From NCBI RefSeq assembly GCF_025370935.1, contig NC_133480.1, positions 703,563-767,562 on the forward strand: 64,000 nt of DNA, written 5' to 3'. Position numbers and translations under genes: made by a program. Below are positions 1 to 9,660 of this stretch, in pieces; position 1 is the stretch's first letter; the number at the start of each line of letters is the position of its first letter. Under the pieces are notes generated by a model. That model was not told where the DNA came from and did not search any database. It worked only from the letters and a program-made list of their open reading frames with translations. The stretch is from Choristoneura fumiferana. Its lineage: Eukaryota > Arthropoda > Insecta > Lepidoptera > Tortricidae.

Positions 1-170
1 ATGCTATCTATACCTCACAAGTATTTAACACAACTTTATTTTTAACACAGTAGGTTCGCTATTTGAAGGGATCGCTAATGCGGATCGGAATTATTTCCAA
101 ATATCCCTGTCCATGGCAATATAATCATTAACTTTATAATACGCCTTAGATACAGTATTATTTAACTAAG
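1..170 (-). repeat. Retroposon 3'-region fragment joined to an AT-rich repeat
   Basis: The sequence is nearly the reverse complement of 61655-61800. Shared parts are the segment reading CACAAGTATTTAACACAAC and the segment around GGATCGGAATTATTTCC. At 61760 onward the same sequence leads into a retroposon whose 3' end carries TTTGACTTTGAC-type tails, so this is probably the opposite-strand copy. No coding capacity. Confidence 0.6.
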
Positions 171-190
171 GAAAACCCCATTTAAGCCTA

Positions 191-319
191 GTTTAGACTT
201 GTAAGAAAAATTGTGCAAGTTGCATTACATTGCGAGGCCGTAAAGCCAACGAGTTTGTAGTGGTCAATCCAGCGCCGCAATGCAATGCAACTTGCACGAT
301 TTTTCTTGCAAGTCTAAAC
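191..319. mobile_element. Hairpin MITE-like inverted repeat
   Basis: Bases 191-234 and 276-319 are reverse complements over 44 bp with three mismatches, around a loop of about 41 bp. The arms begin GTTTAGACTTG and end ATTGCG. It could fold back completely. No flanking duplication is clear. Confidence 0.65.
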
Positions 320-799
320 TCGGCTTTAGACCATCCGAGAACTCGCAAGCAAGTTTCACTACATCGCAGTAAGTATTTGTTTAATCAACAGAATCCATTG
401 TGCCTTAATAGTCCGCGATGTAAAGCAACTTACATGCAAGTTATTGCATGGTCTTCTTCTTCTTCTTCTTCCGCTGGCGCTACAACCCTCTGTGGGTCTT
501 GGCCTCCTCCACAATTTTCCTCCAGTTGTCACGGTGCCTGGCAACCTTCTTCCTGCATGGTCTTAGTGGAACTTAAGTATTACCTAGAGACGTAGTGAGA
601 TACGTGATCCGAAGATATTTTTCCTGGCTCAGTAAATGATAAATGTCTCACGATTAAGGTAGAAACATAAATTTACCATGTTTTTCGTGTTGGCCGTGTT
701 ATCGTCAGAAGCGCTTATAAAAAGTACCTTCAAAGGGCCAATTACATTAGTGAGTAAATATCTCTAAATGCTAACATTATTATCATTTCCATTAAAAAA
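320..799. other. Non-coding stretch with a short repeat relic
   Basis: AT-rich and non-coding. About 447-545 opens with CTT triplets followed by GCTGGCGCTACAACC and looks like an interspersed repeat fragment. I see nothing else that can be named. Confidence 0.4.
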
Positions 800-955
800 C
801 TCAAAGTCAAAGTCAAAATATTTATTCATTTTAGAAAGGCAATAACAAGCATTTATGAATGTCAAAAAATCTACCACAATTAAGGAAAAATATCTGCTGA
901 GAAGTATTTTAGGATTTACATCACAAATATTTCACACAACTATTTTTTTAACTCA
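800..955 (-). repeat. Non-LTR-type retroposon 3' end, family R1
   Basis: Reversed 3' end of a family also present at 43190-43395, 44665-44815, 56160-56335, 58725-58860 and 61760-61970. The common core includes GAGTTTCTTGCCGG and CCGAACCGGTGGTAGA and ends in direct TTTGAC units. The TTTGAC tail faces low coordinates here, so the copy is on the minus strand, and the R1 core is partly lost. Confidence 0.6.
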
Positions 956-2010
956 GTAATATATACACGTTACCAAGGCGCCAAAATATCTATACACCTT
1001 AACGCCACTAACAATAAGGTCGATATACTCGTATACATAGTATATGTGGCAGCTCTTTGCCTATATGGTTTTTTTTCGTGTAGGTACAGTCACCAGCATT
1101 AATATCTGCCACAGCGGAGCGTGCAAATATATCTGACACGTCCTTCCGGCCCTAGAAATAGAGTCGTATCAGATGTTTATGCACGCTTGTTGTGTCAGCT
1201 TGTGCTTGTTGTGGCAACACGCTTGTGTGTGCGCCAAAATTAGGTAAGTGTGACTCAGATAGGGTCCCGTCAAAGTCTGCAGAGAACTAATAGTTAGAGA
1301 AACGGAAATTTCACGCGAGTTACTCATACTCATACTCATACTCTTTTATTGGTAATATCATTATTACATGTCATTGTATTATGTTAATACCGCAACCGCG
1401 CATCCTAACTAAAAAAATGCGAATGAATGTTTGCAAAGTTAATAAAGCAAAAGCATTTTATTTATTAGAATATTTAAAATAGAAAGAAAGTAAAACATTT
1501 GTTGCTCATAAAAAAAAACACTTATTAATAAGAAGGTACATGCTCAGCTATGAGGTAGGTGTTGAGGTAGGTTGAGGTGGGTTGCCTATTGGCATTAAAA
1601 TGGAAAATTAGCACATGATTACACGGAAATTAAAGTTTAAATCAAGGAATTAATAATAAACAGTATTTAATTTAATAAAATTAAAAAAAAAATTCTTGGC
1701 TTAAGTAAAACTATTTTAGAAAATAGGATATTGTTTGCATGTCATTGTATCTGGGTAGACATGTCACTATTTATTACTAACTAGATTTATTTATCAAATT
1801 TCATTTCAAGAATCTGACGGCAGAAAGTTGCAGTAATATACCGTATTGATACACTAATGTGACAGTCGTGTATTGTAGGTAATGTATGTCAAATTGACTC
1901 ACATTTGGGGCGATTCGCGCCGTGCAACAGGCGAAGTTCACGCTTCACGGTTCTCGTTTCACGCTTTATAGGCCGTGATTATGCATAAGAAATATCTAGA
2001 TTTTCTCAGC
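956..2010. other. Non-coding AT-rich stretch
   Basis: No supportable gene. There are short CATACT tandem units at about 1321-1343 and A/T-rich low-complexity sequence around 1440-1700. The segment 1085-1200 looks like an interspersed repeat but I cannot name it. Confidence 0.4.
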
Positions 2011-2014
2011 ATAT

Positions 2015-2080
2015 ATAACTCGCACTGCTGGGCACAGGCCTTCTCTTAGAATTAGAGAGAGAGAGAGAGAGAGAAACATT
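2015..2080 (-). repeat. SINE fragment fused to a (GA)n tract
   Basis: The motif CACTGCTGGGCACAGGCC is the tail end of the SINE described at 11410-11718. It stops at a GA dinucleotide run at about 2052-2075. Only the first 40 bases of the family are present. Confidence 0.6.
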
Positions 2081-2321
2081 TATTTACACATATTCGATAC
2101 ACATAAAAATACATTAGATGGAAAGAATAAAAATAACATCGAATAGTAAAAAGTGGGCCCCACTCAGCATAATGTTACGGCAAGCCGCAACGCTGTTTTT
2201 TAGCGGGACCCATTTAAAAACTAAAACATAAAAACATACAACACACTATGACGACACGAACGCCAGCGGAAAGAAGTTCGCAAAAAAACTATATGGCAAC
2301 ACTCGATCAGTTTAACCATTA

Positions 2322-2650
2322 TTAGAGGGCTTGGGCCGTAATTCCCACGCACCATACACCATTAAATTGCTTCGCAGATTGTTCTTTTCCTTCACCATAA
2401 AGTCATGGTTTTCGAACGTAATTTCGCACATGAATATCGAAAAGCCCAGAGATGTGACCCCGGGTTTGAACCCATGGTCCTCTGGATCAGAGGCCATATT
2501 ACTAGGCCACAGCTCAACATACCGATAGATACAGCATACTCCTACCTAAAAGGACGGCAACGCACTTGTGACTCTTCTGGTGTTGCAGGTGTCCATGGGC
2601 GACGGTAACCGCTTACCATCAGGCGATCCGTTTGCTCGTTTTCCCCCTAT
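2322..2650 (-). repeat. tRNA-headed SINE copy plus adjoining repeat relic
   Basis: 2322-2515 aligns with the SINE at 11410-11718 and includes the tRNA-like end. On the minus strand it shows a B-box-like GGTTCAAACCC with ACTAGGCC nearby on the plus strand. 2530-2650 belongs to another repeat (GGTGTCCATGGGCG, then TCGTTTTCCCCC), also seen near 42180, 43700 and 57700. Short open frames here are repeat-derived. Confidence 0.7.
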
Positions 2651-3180
2651 ACCATAAAAAAACATATTCATTGTGATATTCCCGCTCCCGTGTTCGCCAA
2701 GACCTTGGAGTATTTAATTTGAAACTGTTCGTTGTTTGTGAACCTCCTTATTTACATACAGACGGTTGTATTAACATAGTCTCGGCTCCTGGGAGGATAG
2801 GGATGGGAATTTATCGATCATTCTGGAATATCGATGATCAGTAGTAATTGGAACTAAGTTACCTATACTGTTAACTTTCGCGATTCTCATTTACAACTAA
2901 TATATCTCGGTACTTAATCACGACTACAGTTAATTTCTAAAATTACCTTGGCGTTTCGACCACATAGCAACGGTCGTGGTCGAAACGTCGAGGTACCTAA
3001 TATTCGCAATAAATTGTAACCTTCAGCTCCATGGCATTACATCGTAGGCTATTAAGGGGCAATGAATTCACTTGATCAAACAAATACAGCAATGTAGTGA
3101 AGCTTGCATGAAAGTTCTCGCATAGTCTCAATAGAATGAAACGAAGAAGTATTTTTATTTAGTACCTACATTGATTATTT
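2651..3180. other. Non-coding stretch with a Penelope-type terminal palindrome
   Basis: Bases 2943-2992 form an inverted repeat with CGTTTCGACCAC on one side and GTGGTCGAAACG on the other. The CGAAACGTCGAGGTA motif recurs in the Penelope-related terminal sequences at 24865-24905 and 42455-42490. Otherwise nothing recognisable. Confidence 0.45.
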
Positions 3181-3273
3181 AGGGTTCTGTACCCCAGTTT
3201 GCAAAAACAGAACCCCTATAGGACTTGGCTGTCCGTCTGTCAGTCCGTCTGTAAAAAACTCCGTGGAGATATC
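3181..3273. repeat. Older interspersed repeat interrupted by element 1
   Basis: GGGTTCTGTACCCCAG and TGTCCGTCTGTCAGTCCG are typical of a repeat abundant in lepidopteran genomes. The repeat breaks at the ATATC target site and appears to resume at 7949 (ATATCAAGCTGAAAATAAC), so element 1 landed in a pre-existing repeat. Confidence 0.5.
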
Positions 3274-3436
3274 TGAAGAATCTAGGCAATAGGGATCCCG
3301 ATAACACTAGAGGGAAATGAAATACGTCTTAACAGCTGATCGTTTACTCAAAGACAAAAACATAAATCGATCCACAACTACCTTAATATTAAAATCATAA
3401 ACATAATAAATCTACCTTCAATATTTGTACATCACA
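3274..3436 (-). repeat. Element 1 3' LTR
   Basis: 163 bp, matching 7786-7948 at every position I compared. It follows the purine tract in the element's sense direction. Very short for a gypsy LTR but typical of mag relatives. Confidence 0.95.
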
Positions 3437-3447
3437 CCTCCCGCCTT
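3437..3447 (-). other. Element 1 polypurine tract
   Basis: On the minus strand the bases directly before the 3' LTR read AAGGCGGGAGG, the expected plus-strand priming site for reverse transcription. Confidence 0.8.
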
Positions 3448-3578
3448 AATCACTGCCGTTTACATACTATCGGGTACATTAACTACATTAGAATTAAAAA
3501 CTAAAAGCTAAATAATACCAATAGAAAGTACAATTGACATTTTATTGACTTACAAACTAAAGATTACCTATAATTATG

Positions 3579-6500
3579 CTAATCTATTTCCAGCGGCAAC
3601 CTGCGCTTAATCCTATTTGGCAGTGGTCTGAGGACCACCGGCGACCGCCGCTGAGGCTGCGGTAGCGGGCGTGGGGAGGGAGTGCCTCTTGGTTTATTAC
3701 CACCAGCGATGTCAGACTGTTCAACTTCTACTTCCTCCCTTTCTAATCGCTCAGCACTTTCCCTCTCCCCGTCCGCTTGCCCGTCCGGTAGCACACCGTC
3801 CTCACCCTCGTGTGAACGCTCGTCGTTGTCGTTACCCTCCTTAGGAGTTGGAACACTCGATAACCTGGACCTGCGCCTTATCTGGTCGATATGTCTAAGT
3901 AAGGGTTTGCCGCTACCGTTATCGATGGAGTATCTGTTTGAGCCTTCCGCGCCTAAAACCGTGCCCCGGACCCACTTGTCTGCTCCGGTATAGTCGCGCG
4001 CCCATATATCGTCCCCGGGCGCGACCGCGCGGCGCGTACCTCCCGCTGCCTGCACTTGGCGGCGCTGCGCCTCACTCACGCGCTCCGTCAGCGCGCGCTC
4101 GCTGCGCAGCAAGTCCAACCGCGAACGCAGAGAGCGTCGCTGCAAAAGCATTGCTGGGCTTTCGCCTGTTGTGCTATGGATACTGTTTCTGTAAGCCAGC
4201 AGATAAGTTTGCAGCGCCGCGTCGATGTCTAAGCGATCCCTATGGGCCTTTTTTATGGCCTTCTTACATAATTTAACCGCATTTTCTGCGAGACCATTCG
4301 ATGCAGGATGATACGCTGGTGAGAATGATTGCATTATCCCATTTTTCCCTAAAAAGTCCTTCATTTCATTGCTGGTAAAAGGAGGGCCTTGATCAGATAC
4401 GACTTCTGTTGGCAACCCAAAACGAGCAAAAGTGGCTCTGAGTACCTTTATTACCGCGGCTGCGTTGGTCCGCTCCATTTCAAAAACTTCTAACCATTTT
4501 GTGCTCGAATCGATCAACACTAGAAACGTCTTTTTGTTAAATGGACCAAGAAAGTCTAGATGAATGCGTTCCCACGGTTGAACACAATGTGGCCATGGAT
4601 TAGGGGGCGCCCGCGCCGGCGCAGCCGCCTCCGCCGCACAAGTGCTGCACCGCTGGCACAGTGCCTCGATATCGGTGTCGATGTTTGGCCACCATACGTA
4701 GCTTCGGGCCAACGCTTTAGTTTTCACTATGCCCATGTGACTTACGTGAAGTTGTTTTCGAATCGAGTCTCTCAACACTAACGGTATCACTAATCGATAG
4801 CCCCACATTAAACACCCCCTATCTATGTACAATTCGTGACGTCTTGTGTGATATGGCTTGACTTCTTCGCTGGGACACGATTCCGGCCACCCTGATTGAA
4901 CGTACACTACAACCCTGCTCAGAAGAACATCTCTAGCTGTAGCTGCTCGGACGTCCTTATGCGTAACGGGTAAAAAATTCTCAACGAAATTGAGGTATGT
5001 AATTTCATTACTTCTCGCGCTTACGTCATTCTTCTGCGGGAGTCTAGAAAGTGCATCGGCACAGTTTTTTTTAGACGCTACGTACTCAATTTTGTAATTA
5101 TAGCCTGATAACAACACCGCCCAACGCTGCAGTCGCGAGGCGGCCATGACTGGCACCCCTACTTTATCTCCGAAAATATACGTCAAAGGCTTGTGATCCG
5201 TTCTCAATATAAATTGACGCCCATACAGATATTGATGAAATTTCCGGATTCCGTATATTATCGCTAATGCCTCTTTATCTATTTGCGCGTACGCTCTCTC
5301 TGCCGCCGTCAACGTCCGCGAAGCATAGGCCACGGGGCGCTCCCCCTGTGGCGTAATATGGGATATGACACAACCTACTCCGACACTGGATGCGTCAGCC
5401 GTCAGAACCAAGGGCAGTGAGCCTGAATAATGCACCAGCACCTCACTCGAGCTCAAGGCCCGTTTTATTGTTTCAAACGCGGTTTGACACTCTTCATTCC
5501 ATACAAATCTAACTTCTGTTTTCAGTAAATTGTACAAAGGAGTTAGTATGGAACTGACATTACGCACAAACTTGCCGTAGTACATAATCATGCCAATAAA
5601 CGCTCTAAGCTCGGATACATTCGTAGGTGCTGGTGTATTTGTAATTGCTTTAATTTTATCTGGGCAAGTGTGGACCCCTGCCTTGCTTATCACGTGACCC
5701 AGATAATTTATCGACTCCGCGAAAAACTCACATTTCTCTTTTTTAACCCGAAGACCGAACGACTGCAACCTTCCAAACACCTTGTATAAATTATCCACGT
5801 GTGTTTGTGTGTCGGGGCCCGTTATGATGACATCATCCAAGAATACCCCTACGTGAGGTAAATCCGCAAATAGTTGTTCGAGTCGTTTTTGAAAAATTCC
5901 CGGACTCGACGACAACCCATACACCAAACGGTTGTACATAAACAGTCCCTTATGGGTATTGATAACGGTATATTTCTTCGATTCATCGAGCTCTAATTGT
6001 GCGTAGGCTTGTGAGAGATCGATTTTACTAAACCGGTCTCCCCCATGCAAACGCGCCAACAGATCCTCCACCCTAGGCAGCGGATAGCGATCGACCTCTA
6101 ATACTCGATTTAATGTTATTTTAAAATCAGCGCAGATCCTAATGCTACCGTCTTTTTTAACGACCGGCACGATGGGCGTGGCCCAGTCGGAGCGGTCCAC
6201 GGGGGTGAGCACGCCGTCCCTCACCAGCTGGTCCAGCGCGCGCTCCACCGGCTCGCGCAGCGCGTACGCCAGCGGGCGCGCGCGCATGAACACCGGCCGG
6301 GCGCCCGCGCGCACGTGGATGCTCACGCGGCCGCCCGTGAAGCGCCCCAACCCGTCAGCGAATACATCAGAGAATCTGGAACTGAATTCCTTTATGTTAA
6401 ATTTGGGCTCATCGACACTATTTGCATTACAATTTGTAGCCGCCGCTAAAGGTACCCGTATACAGAGCTCTGTCAACCATTGTCTGCCCAATAAAAGCGT

Positions 6501-6881
6501 TTTACCGCCCTTAACAATATACAGATCTAAATATTTCTGTTTATCTTTATATTTCACTAGCGGTCTTATTACCCCTACCGGATTAACTAACTCGCCTGTA
6601 TAATAGCGTAGTTTCAAATTACATTTGTTAATTTCTAAACCGCTAAATAATTTAACATATAATTCGTCACTAATGCACGAAACGGCACTGCCCGTATCGC
6701 ATTCCATAAGGAGCTCGATACCGTGTACTTCGATCTTGATTACAATCGGCTTGTATGCCGTTATAGACAACTGACTTAGATTTGTAATGATTACCTCGTC
6801 ACTTCCTTCACTAGCCGTAGCGTTGTGATTATTCTCGTCAACCGCTACCTCCACGCTGTGTTGTTGAGTCATGTAGGGCAC
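3579..6881 (-). CDS. pol: Element 1 Pol polyprotein (protease, RT, RNase H, integrase)
   Basis: An uninterrupted frame of about 1,100 codons encoding the retrotransposon replication and integration enzymes. Residues are counted from the GTG at 6881. Aspartic protease DTG is at 62-64. Reverse transcriptase has D288 in KIDLSQAY and FLDD at 347-350. RNase H has D495, E537 and D562. The integrase zinc finger has H712, H715, C745 and C748, and the catalytic triad is D776, D830 and E866 with the retroviral 35-residue spacing. The tail is charged. The first ATG in frame is at 6872 and overlaps the gag stop as ATGA; the frame itself opens at 6902 after a stop. Pol is in the -1 frame relative to gag, so it is made by frameshifting or by reinitiation at the overlap. 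GC-rich patches at about 4010-4140 and 6180-6360 stand out from the AT-rich background. Confidence 0.96.
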   Translation of the reverse strand: MPYMTQQHSVEVAVDENNHNATASEGSDEVIITNLSQLSITAYKPIVIKIEVHGIELLMECDTGSAVSCISDELYVKLFSGLEINKCNLKLRYYTGELVNPVGVIRPLVKYKDKQKYLDLYIVKGGKTLLLGRQWLTELCIRVPLAAATNCNANSVDEPKFNIKEFSSRFSDVFADGLGRFTGGRVSIHVRAGARPVFMRARPLAYALREPVERALDQLVRDGVLTPVDRSDWATPIVPVVKKDGSIRICADFKITLNRVLEVDRYPLPRVEDLLARLHGGDRFSKIDLSQAYAQLELDESKKYTVINTHKGLFMYNRLVYGLSSSPGIFQKRLEQLFADLPHVGVFLDDVIITGPDTQTHVDNLYKVFGRLQSFGLRVKKEKCEFFAESINYLGHVISKAGVHTCPDKIKAITNTPAPTNVSELRAFIGMIMYYGKFVRNVSSILTPLYNLLKTEVRFVWNEECQTAFETIKRALSSSEVLVHYSGSLPLVLTADASSVGVGCVISHITPQGERPVAYASRTLTAAERAYAQIDKEALAIIYGIRKFHQYLYGRQFILRTDHKPLTYIFGDKVGVPVMAASRLQRWAVLLSGYNYKIEYVASKKNCADALSRLPQKNDVSARSNEITYLNFVENFLPVTHKDVRAATARDVLLSRVVVYVQSGWPESCPSEEVKPYHTRRHELYIDRGCLMWGYRLVIPLVLRDSIRKQLHVSHMGIVKTKALARSYVWWPNIDTDIEALCQRCSTCAAEAAAPARAPPNPWPHCVQPWERIHLDFLGPFNKKTFLVLIDSSTKWLEVFEMERTNAAAVIKVLRATFARFGLPTEVVSDQGPPFTSNEMKDFLGKNGIMQSFSPAYHPASNGLAENAVKLCKKAIKKAHRDRLDIDAALQTYLLAYRNSIHSTTGESPAMLLQRRSLRSRLDLLRSERALTERVSEAQRRQVQAAGGTRRAVAPGDDIWARDYTGADKWVRGTVLGAEGSNRYSIDNGSGKPLLRHIDQIRRRSRLSSVPTPKEGNDNDERSHEGEDGVLPDGQADGERESAERLEREEVEVEQSDIAGGNKPRGTPSPRPLPQPQRRSPVVLRPLPNRIKRRLPLEID

Positions 6882-7693
6882 ATGCGCCGTAGATGTCCTT
6901 GCTTAGTGCACACTCTGCACACATAGCGGGCGAAACGGCACGTGCCTACGCTGTGCACGCCGCCGCACGCGCTGCACTGCCGGTCGCGCTGGCCCGGCGT
7001 GCGCGCCGCCGCCGCGTCCAGTGCCGGCGCGCTCGCGCCGCCGCGCCAACTCGCGCGGCCGCCGCGCCCGCCACCCGGTGCTCGCGCCGCCGCGAGCCCA
7101 TCCGTCCGCCGCCGTGCGACGCTCGTTACCGCTTGGCACCCTACTGCGCTGGCTCCGCTCGCCGACCCCGCGCGACCTTCGACTACCGCGGCATCCCTTT
7201 CGGCCGCCTCCATATTGACCGCCAATTTATACGCTTTTCCGAAGTCCAAATCATCCTCCGTGAAAAGCCTCTGCCGTATGGTATCACTGTTTATTCCACA
7301 CACCAGCTGATCCCTTAAGCTTTCCTGTAGCCATGAGCCGAATTCGCAGGTTTTCGACATCTTCTTCAAACTCGCCACATATTCTGCAATCGACTCGCTT
7401 GTCTCTTGTTTCCTATGCCTAAACTTAAACCGTTCCGCGAGTGTGCTAGGTTTTGGTTGTAAATGTTTTTCTAGAATGTTCGTTAATTGTGCAAATGTTT
7501 TCGACTTAGGTTTGTCCGGCGTGCATAAATTAACTAATAACTCGTAGCACTCGGCGCCAATTACAGTTATTAAAGTAGGTACTTGTAATTCTGCATCAAT
7601 TTTGTTCACCAGAAAATATTGCTCCAAACGTTCTATATACAAACACCAATTGTCCGTTGCCACATTAAACTCGGGAATTTTTCCCACCGACAT
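6869..7693 (-). CDS. gag: Element 1 Gag (capsid and nucleocapsid)
   Basis: 274 residues starting at an ATG at 7693, 92 bases inside the 5' LTR. Residues 1-170 form the capsid-like part; the segment ERFKFRHRKQ followed by ESIAEYVASL resembles mag-type Gag. An Ala/Arg/Gly-rich linker at about 170-235 is encoded by very GC-rich DNA. Two zinc knuckles end the protein: CX2CX3HX4C at about 240-252 and the classic CX2CX4HX4C at 259-272. They should bind the element RNA for packaging. The stop codon overlaps the first pol ATG by two bases. The length is normal for the family and there are no breaks. Confidence 0.93.
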   Translation of the reverse strand: MSVGKIPEFNVATDNWCLYIERLEQYFLVNKIDAELQVPTLITVIGAECYELLVNLCTPDKPKSKTFAQLTNILEKHLQPKPSTLAERFKFRHRKQETSESIAEYVASLKKMSKTCEFGSWLQESLRDQLVCGINSDTIRQRLFTEDDLDFGKAYKLAVNMEAAERDAAVVEGRAGSASGASAVGCQAVTSVARRRTDGLAAARAPGGGRGGRASWRGGASAPALDAAAARTPGQRDRQCSACGGVHSVGTCRFARYVCRVCTKQGHLRRMCPT

Positions 7694-7774
7694 GTTGCAC
7701 TTATATAATTTAGGTCACTTATATTTCCACTGCACAACCGCCTTTCCTTCACAAATAACTTGGGTTCAGACCGA

Positions 7775-7784
7775 CTCGTCGCCA
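7775..7784 (-). other. Element 1 primer-binding site
   Basis: One base inside the 5' LTR the minus strand reads TGGCGACGAG. This is the complement of the 3' end CTCGTCGCCA of tRNA-Ser(GCU) as I recall that tRNA. A Ser tRNA primer is what I remember for mag. Complementarity beyond these ten bases is weak. Confidence 0.7.
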
Positions 7785-7785
7785 C

Positions 7786-7948
7786 TGAAGAATCTAGGCA
7801 ATAGGGATCCCGATAACACTAGAGGGAAATGAAATACGTCTTAACAGCTGATCGTTTACTCAAAGACAAAAACATAAATCGATCCACAACTACCTTAATA
7901 TTAAAATCATAAACATAATAAATCTACCTTCAATATTTGTACATCACA
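7786..7948 (-). repeat. Element 1 5' LTR
   Basis: 163 bp, matching 3274-3436. It should carry the element promoter. No clear TATA box is seen on the minus strand, so an initiator-type promoter is likely. Confidence 0.95.
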
Positions 7949-7953
7949 ATATC

Positions 7954-8326
7954 AAGCTGAAAATAACATGAAATACTCAAGAGTCGTTGTGTGCTGTATT
8001 TGAACTGTATGTTTATCATTCAATGCTAATATTTACATCGATATTTTCGTTTCGATGCCATCACTATACGAATGCATTATAAGATAGTTTCGAATGTAAT
8101 TGAAATATCGTTTGAATAAGACAATCTGAATTAAACGCGAGCAGTAAAAGGGATTTGCAATATTAAACAGCATTTGAATCGGTTTTGAACTATGGAGATT
8201 TAGTGGTTCAATATGGATTTTACATCAATTATATTTAAGTGATTGAATTCAAGTTTCAAACAGAATTGTATTCGTACTTTTTCGGGGGAGTAAAGATTGA
8301 AAACAATTTTGGCGACATTTTTGTTA
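7954..8326. other. Non-coding AT-rich stretch
   Basis: Continuation of the repeat interrupted by element 1, then AT-rich DNA. No gene or named repeat seen. Confidence 0.35.
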
Positions 8327-8690
8327 TTAACTAAAATAATTTCCTTGCTCACCCGCGACCTTACGATAGCTAAGCTTATGCAAAATATGCGTGTTCATGC
8401 AATTCCTCCACCTCCACACTGTAAGAACACACACAAATCACACAAACCCATCTATCACCGCCACCACACTACACTGACGCGTTTCGAACTCAACCAGAGC
8501 TCTGTGGTGGTGGTGATAGATGGGTTTGTGTGATTTGTGTGTGTTCTTACAGTGTGGAGGTGGAGGAACTGCATGAACACGCATATTTTGCATAAGCTTA
8601 GCTATCGTAAGGTCGCGGGTGAGCAAGGAAATTATTTTAGTTCATTGATATGGACCTCCGCAAAGTAACGCCTGATTCAATAAATTATTT
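8327..8690. mobile_element. Foldback pair of Penelope-type terminal repeats (family X)
   Basis: About 8335-8460 and 8510-8640 are inverted copies of one sequence, from TTCCTTGCTCACCCGCGACC to CCCATCTATCACC, so the whole region can form a long snapback. Family X recurs at 9310, 16560, 27480, 35940, 38255, 42560, 43395 and 52960. Several copies have a hammerhead-like core ending CGAAACGCGTC, and the right side ends GATTCAATAAATT. I infer these are terminal (pseudo-LTR) parts of a Penelope-like element. Both short open frames are repeat-derived. Confidence 0.6.
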
Positions 8691-9309
8691 TTGTTATTAA
8701 AGCATGTACTGAAGTTGTTTCTTTGTCTGTTATTTTAAATTGCGGAGAGATCGCTTTAAAATAACACTGCCTATTGGCTGGCCTTGCCTTTTAACTTTTA
8801 CAAGCTTTTGTTTAACTTGCAATATGCATAGCTATTATAAAGTCAAATTCTGTATGTCGATATTCACCATATATTCACTCACTTCTAGTGATAAGATTGT
8901 TTTGAAATGAGGTTTGAATAACAATGCAAAGCAAAATCAAGAAAAAATATAGTCAGCAAAAAAACTTGTAATTAAAAGCTGATTTACTTGATACCTTTTT
9001 CAGAATTATATTTCCATTATTTAAAACTAAAATGTATTGAGTAAAGTTCACATTATATTTATACAATAACATCACTAACATTCCTACAGTAGCCAATATA
9101 GTCAGACCAATGTAATAAACATAACACTTCGCGAAGCACATACACTAACAGAATATATCCTTTGAAGTCGACAGAGTGCTTAGGGAAGAATTTCTGAAAT
9201 TCCCGAGCAAAGTCAATATTAACCACTAGAGCCCATTAAAACTGCATAGCAAGGAAACAAAGAAAAGGTAATCCATAGAGATTAGTTACAATGAAAAACA
9301 ATATTATCA
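8691..9309. other. Non-coding AT-rich stretch
   Basis: Includes a 62-codon minus-strand open frame (8953-9141) with a hydrophobic start but no family resemblance. I consider it chance. No repeat recognised. Confidence 0.35.
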
Positions 9310-9660
9310 ACTATAAACATTACTTTGCTCACTCGCGACTCTGCGATAGCTAAACCTCTATCGCCGTTGCTACTGCAATACCGCGTAACTAGCTCTTTCC
9401 ATAAGGAATAATTTTGACTGTCAGAACAGTACTAACATTGTACTGTTCTGACAATGAAAATTGAACCTTATGGAAAACGCTAGTTACGCGGTATTGCAGT
9501 AGCAACGACGCTATGCAACAAGTGCAGCTCCTCCGCCTGACGCTATAAGAACACACACACACACATCACACATCGCCATCACCTCAGTACTCCGACACGT
9601 TTCGAACTCAATCAGAGTTCATCATCAAACCAACACAACTGTTCACCAGCTACCAAAATA
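9310..9660 (-). repeat. Diverged family X repeat with a nested hairpin MITE
   Basis: It starts CTTTGCTCACTCGCGAC and runs to the CGAACTCAATCAGAG segment. At 9588-9645 the minus strand holds a hammerhead-like core: TGATGATGA, a 4-bp stem ACTC/GAGT, then CGAAACGTGTC. The copy is split by the MITE at 9365-9507. Confidence 0.6.
9365..9507. mobile_element. 143-bp hairpin MITE
   Basis: Its arms CGTTGCTACTGCAATACCGC... (9365-9392) and the exact reverse complement (9480-9507) are perfect over 28 bp. Pairing continues imperfectly through TTCCATAAGG and CTGTCAGAACAGTAC to the centre. It is inserted within the family X copy. Confidence 0.7.

Larger units (their letters stand above)
3274..7948 (-). mobile_element. 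Element 1: complete mag-like Ty3/gypsy LTR retrotransposon
   Basis: A 4,675-bp element in minus orientation. The two 163-bp LTRs (3274-3436 and 7786-7948) appear identical by eye, begin TG and end CA, and are flanked by the 5-bp target duplication ATATC at 3269-3273 and 7949-7953. Gag and pol are uninterrupted and no envelope frame is present. The domain order protease-RT-RNase H-integrase, the short LTRs, the FLDD reverse transcriptase motif and the tRNA-Ser-type primer site fit the mag lineage first known from the silkworm. Identical LTRs mean a very recent insertion, and the copy may be able to transpose. Clade placement is by motif recall only. Confidence 0.95.
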
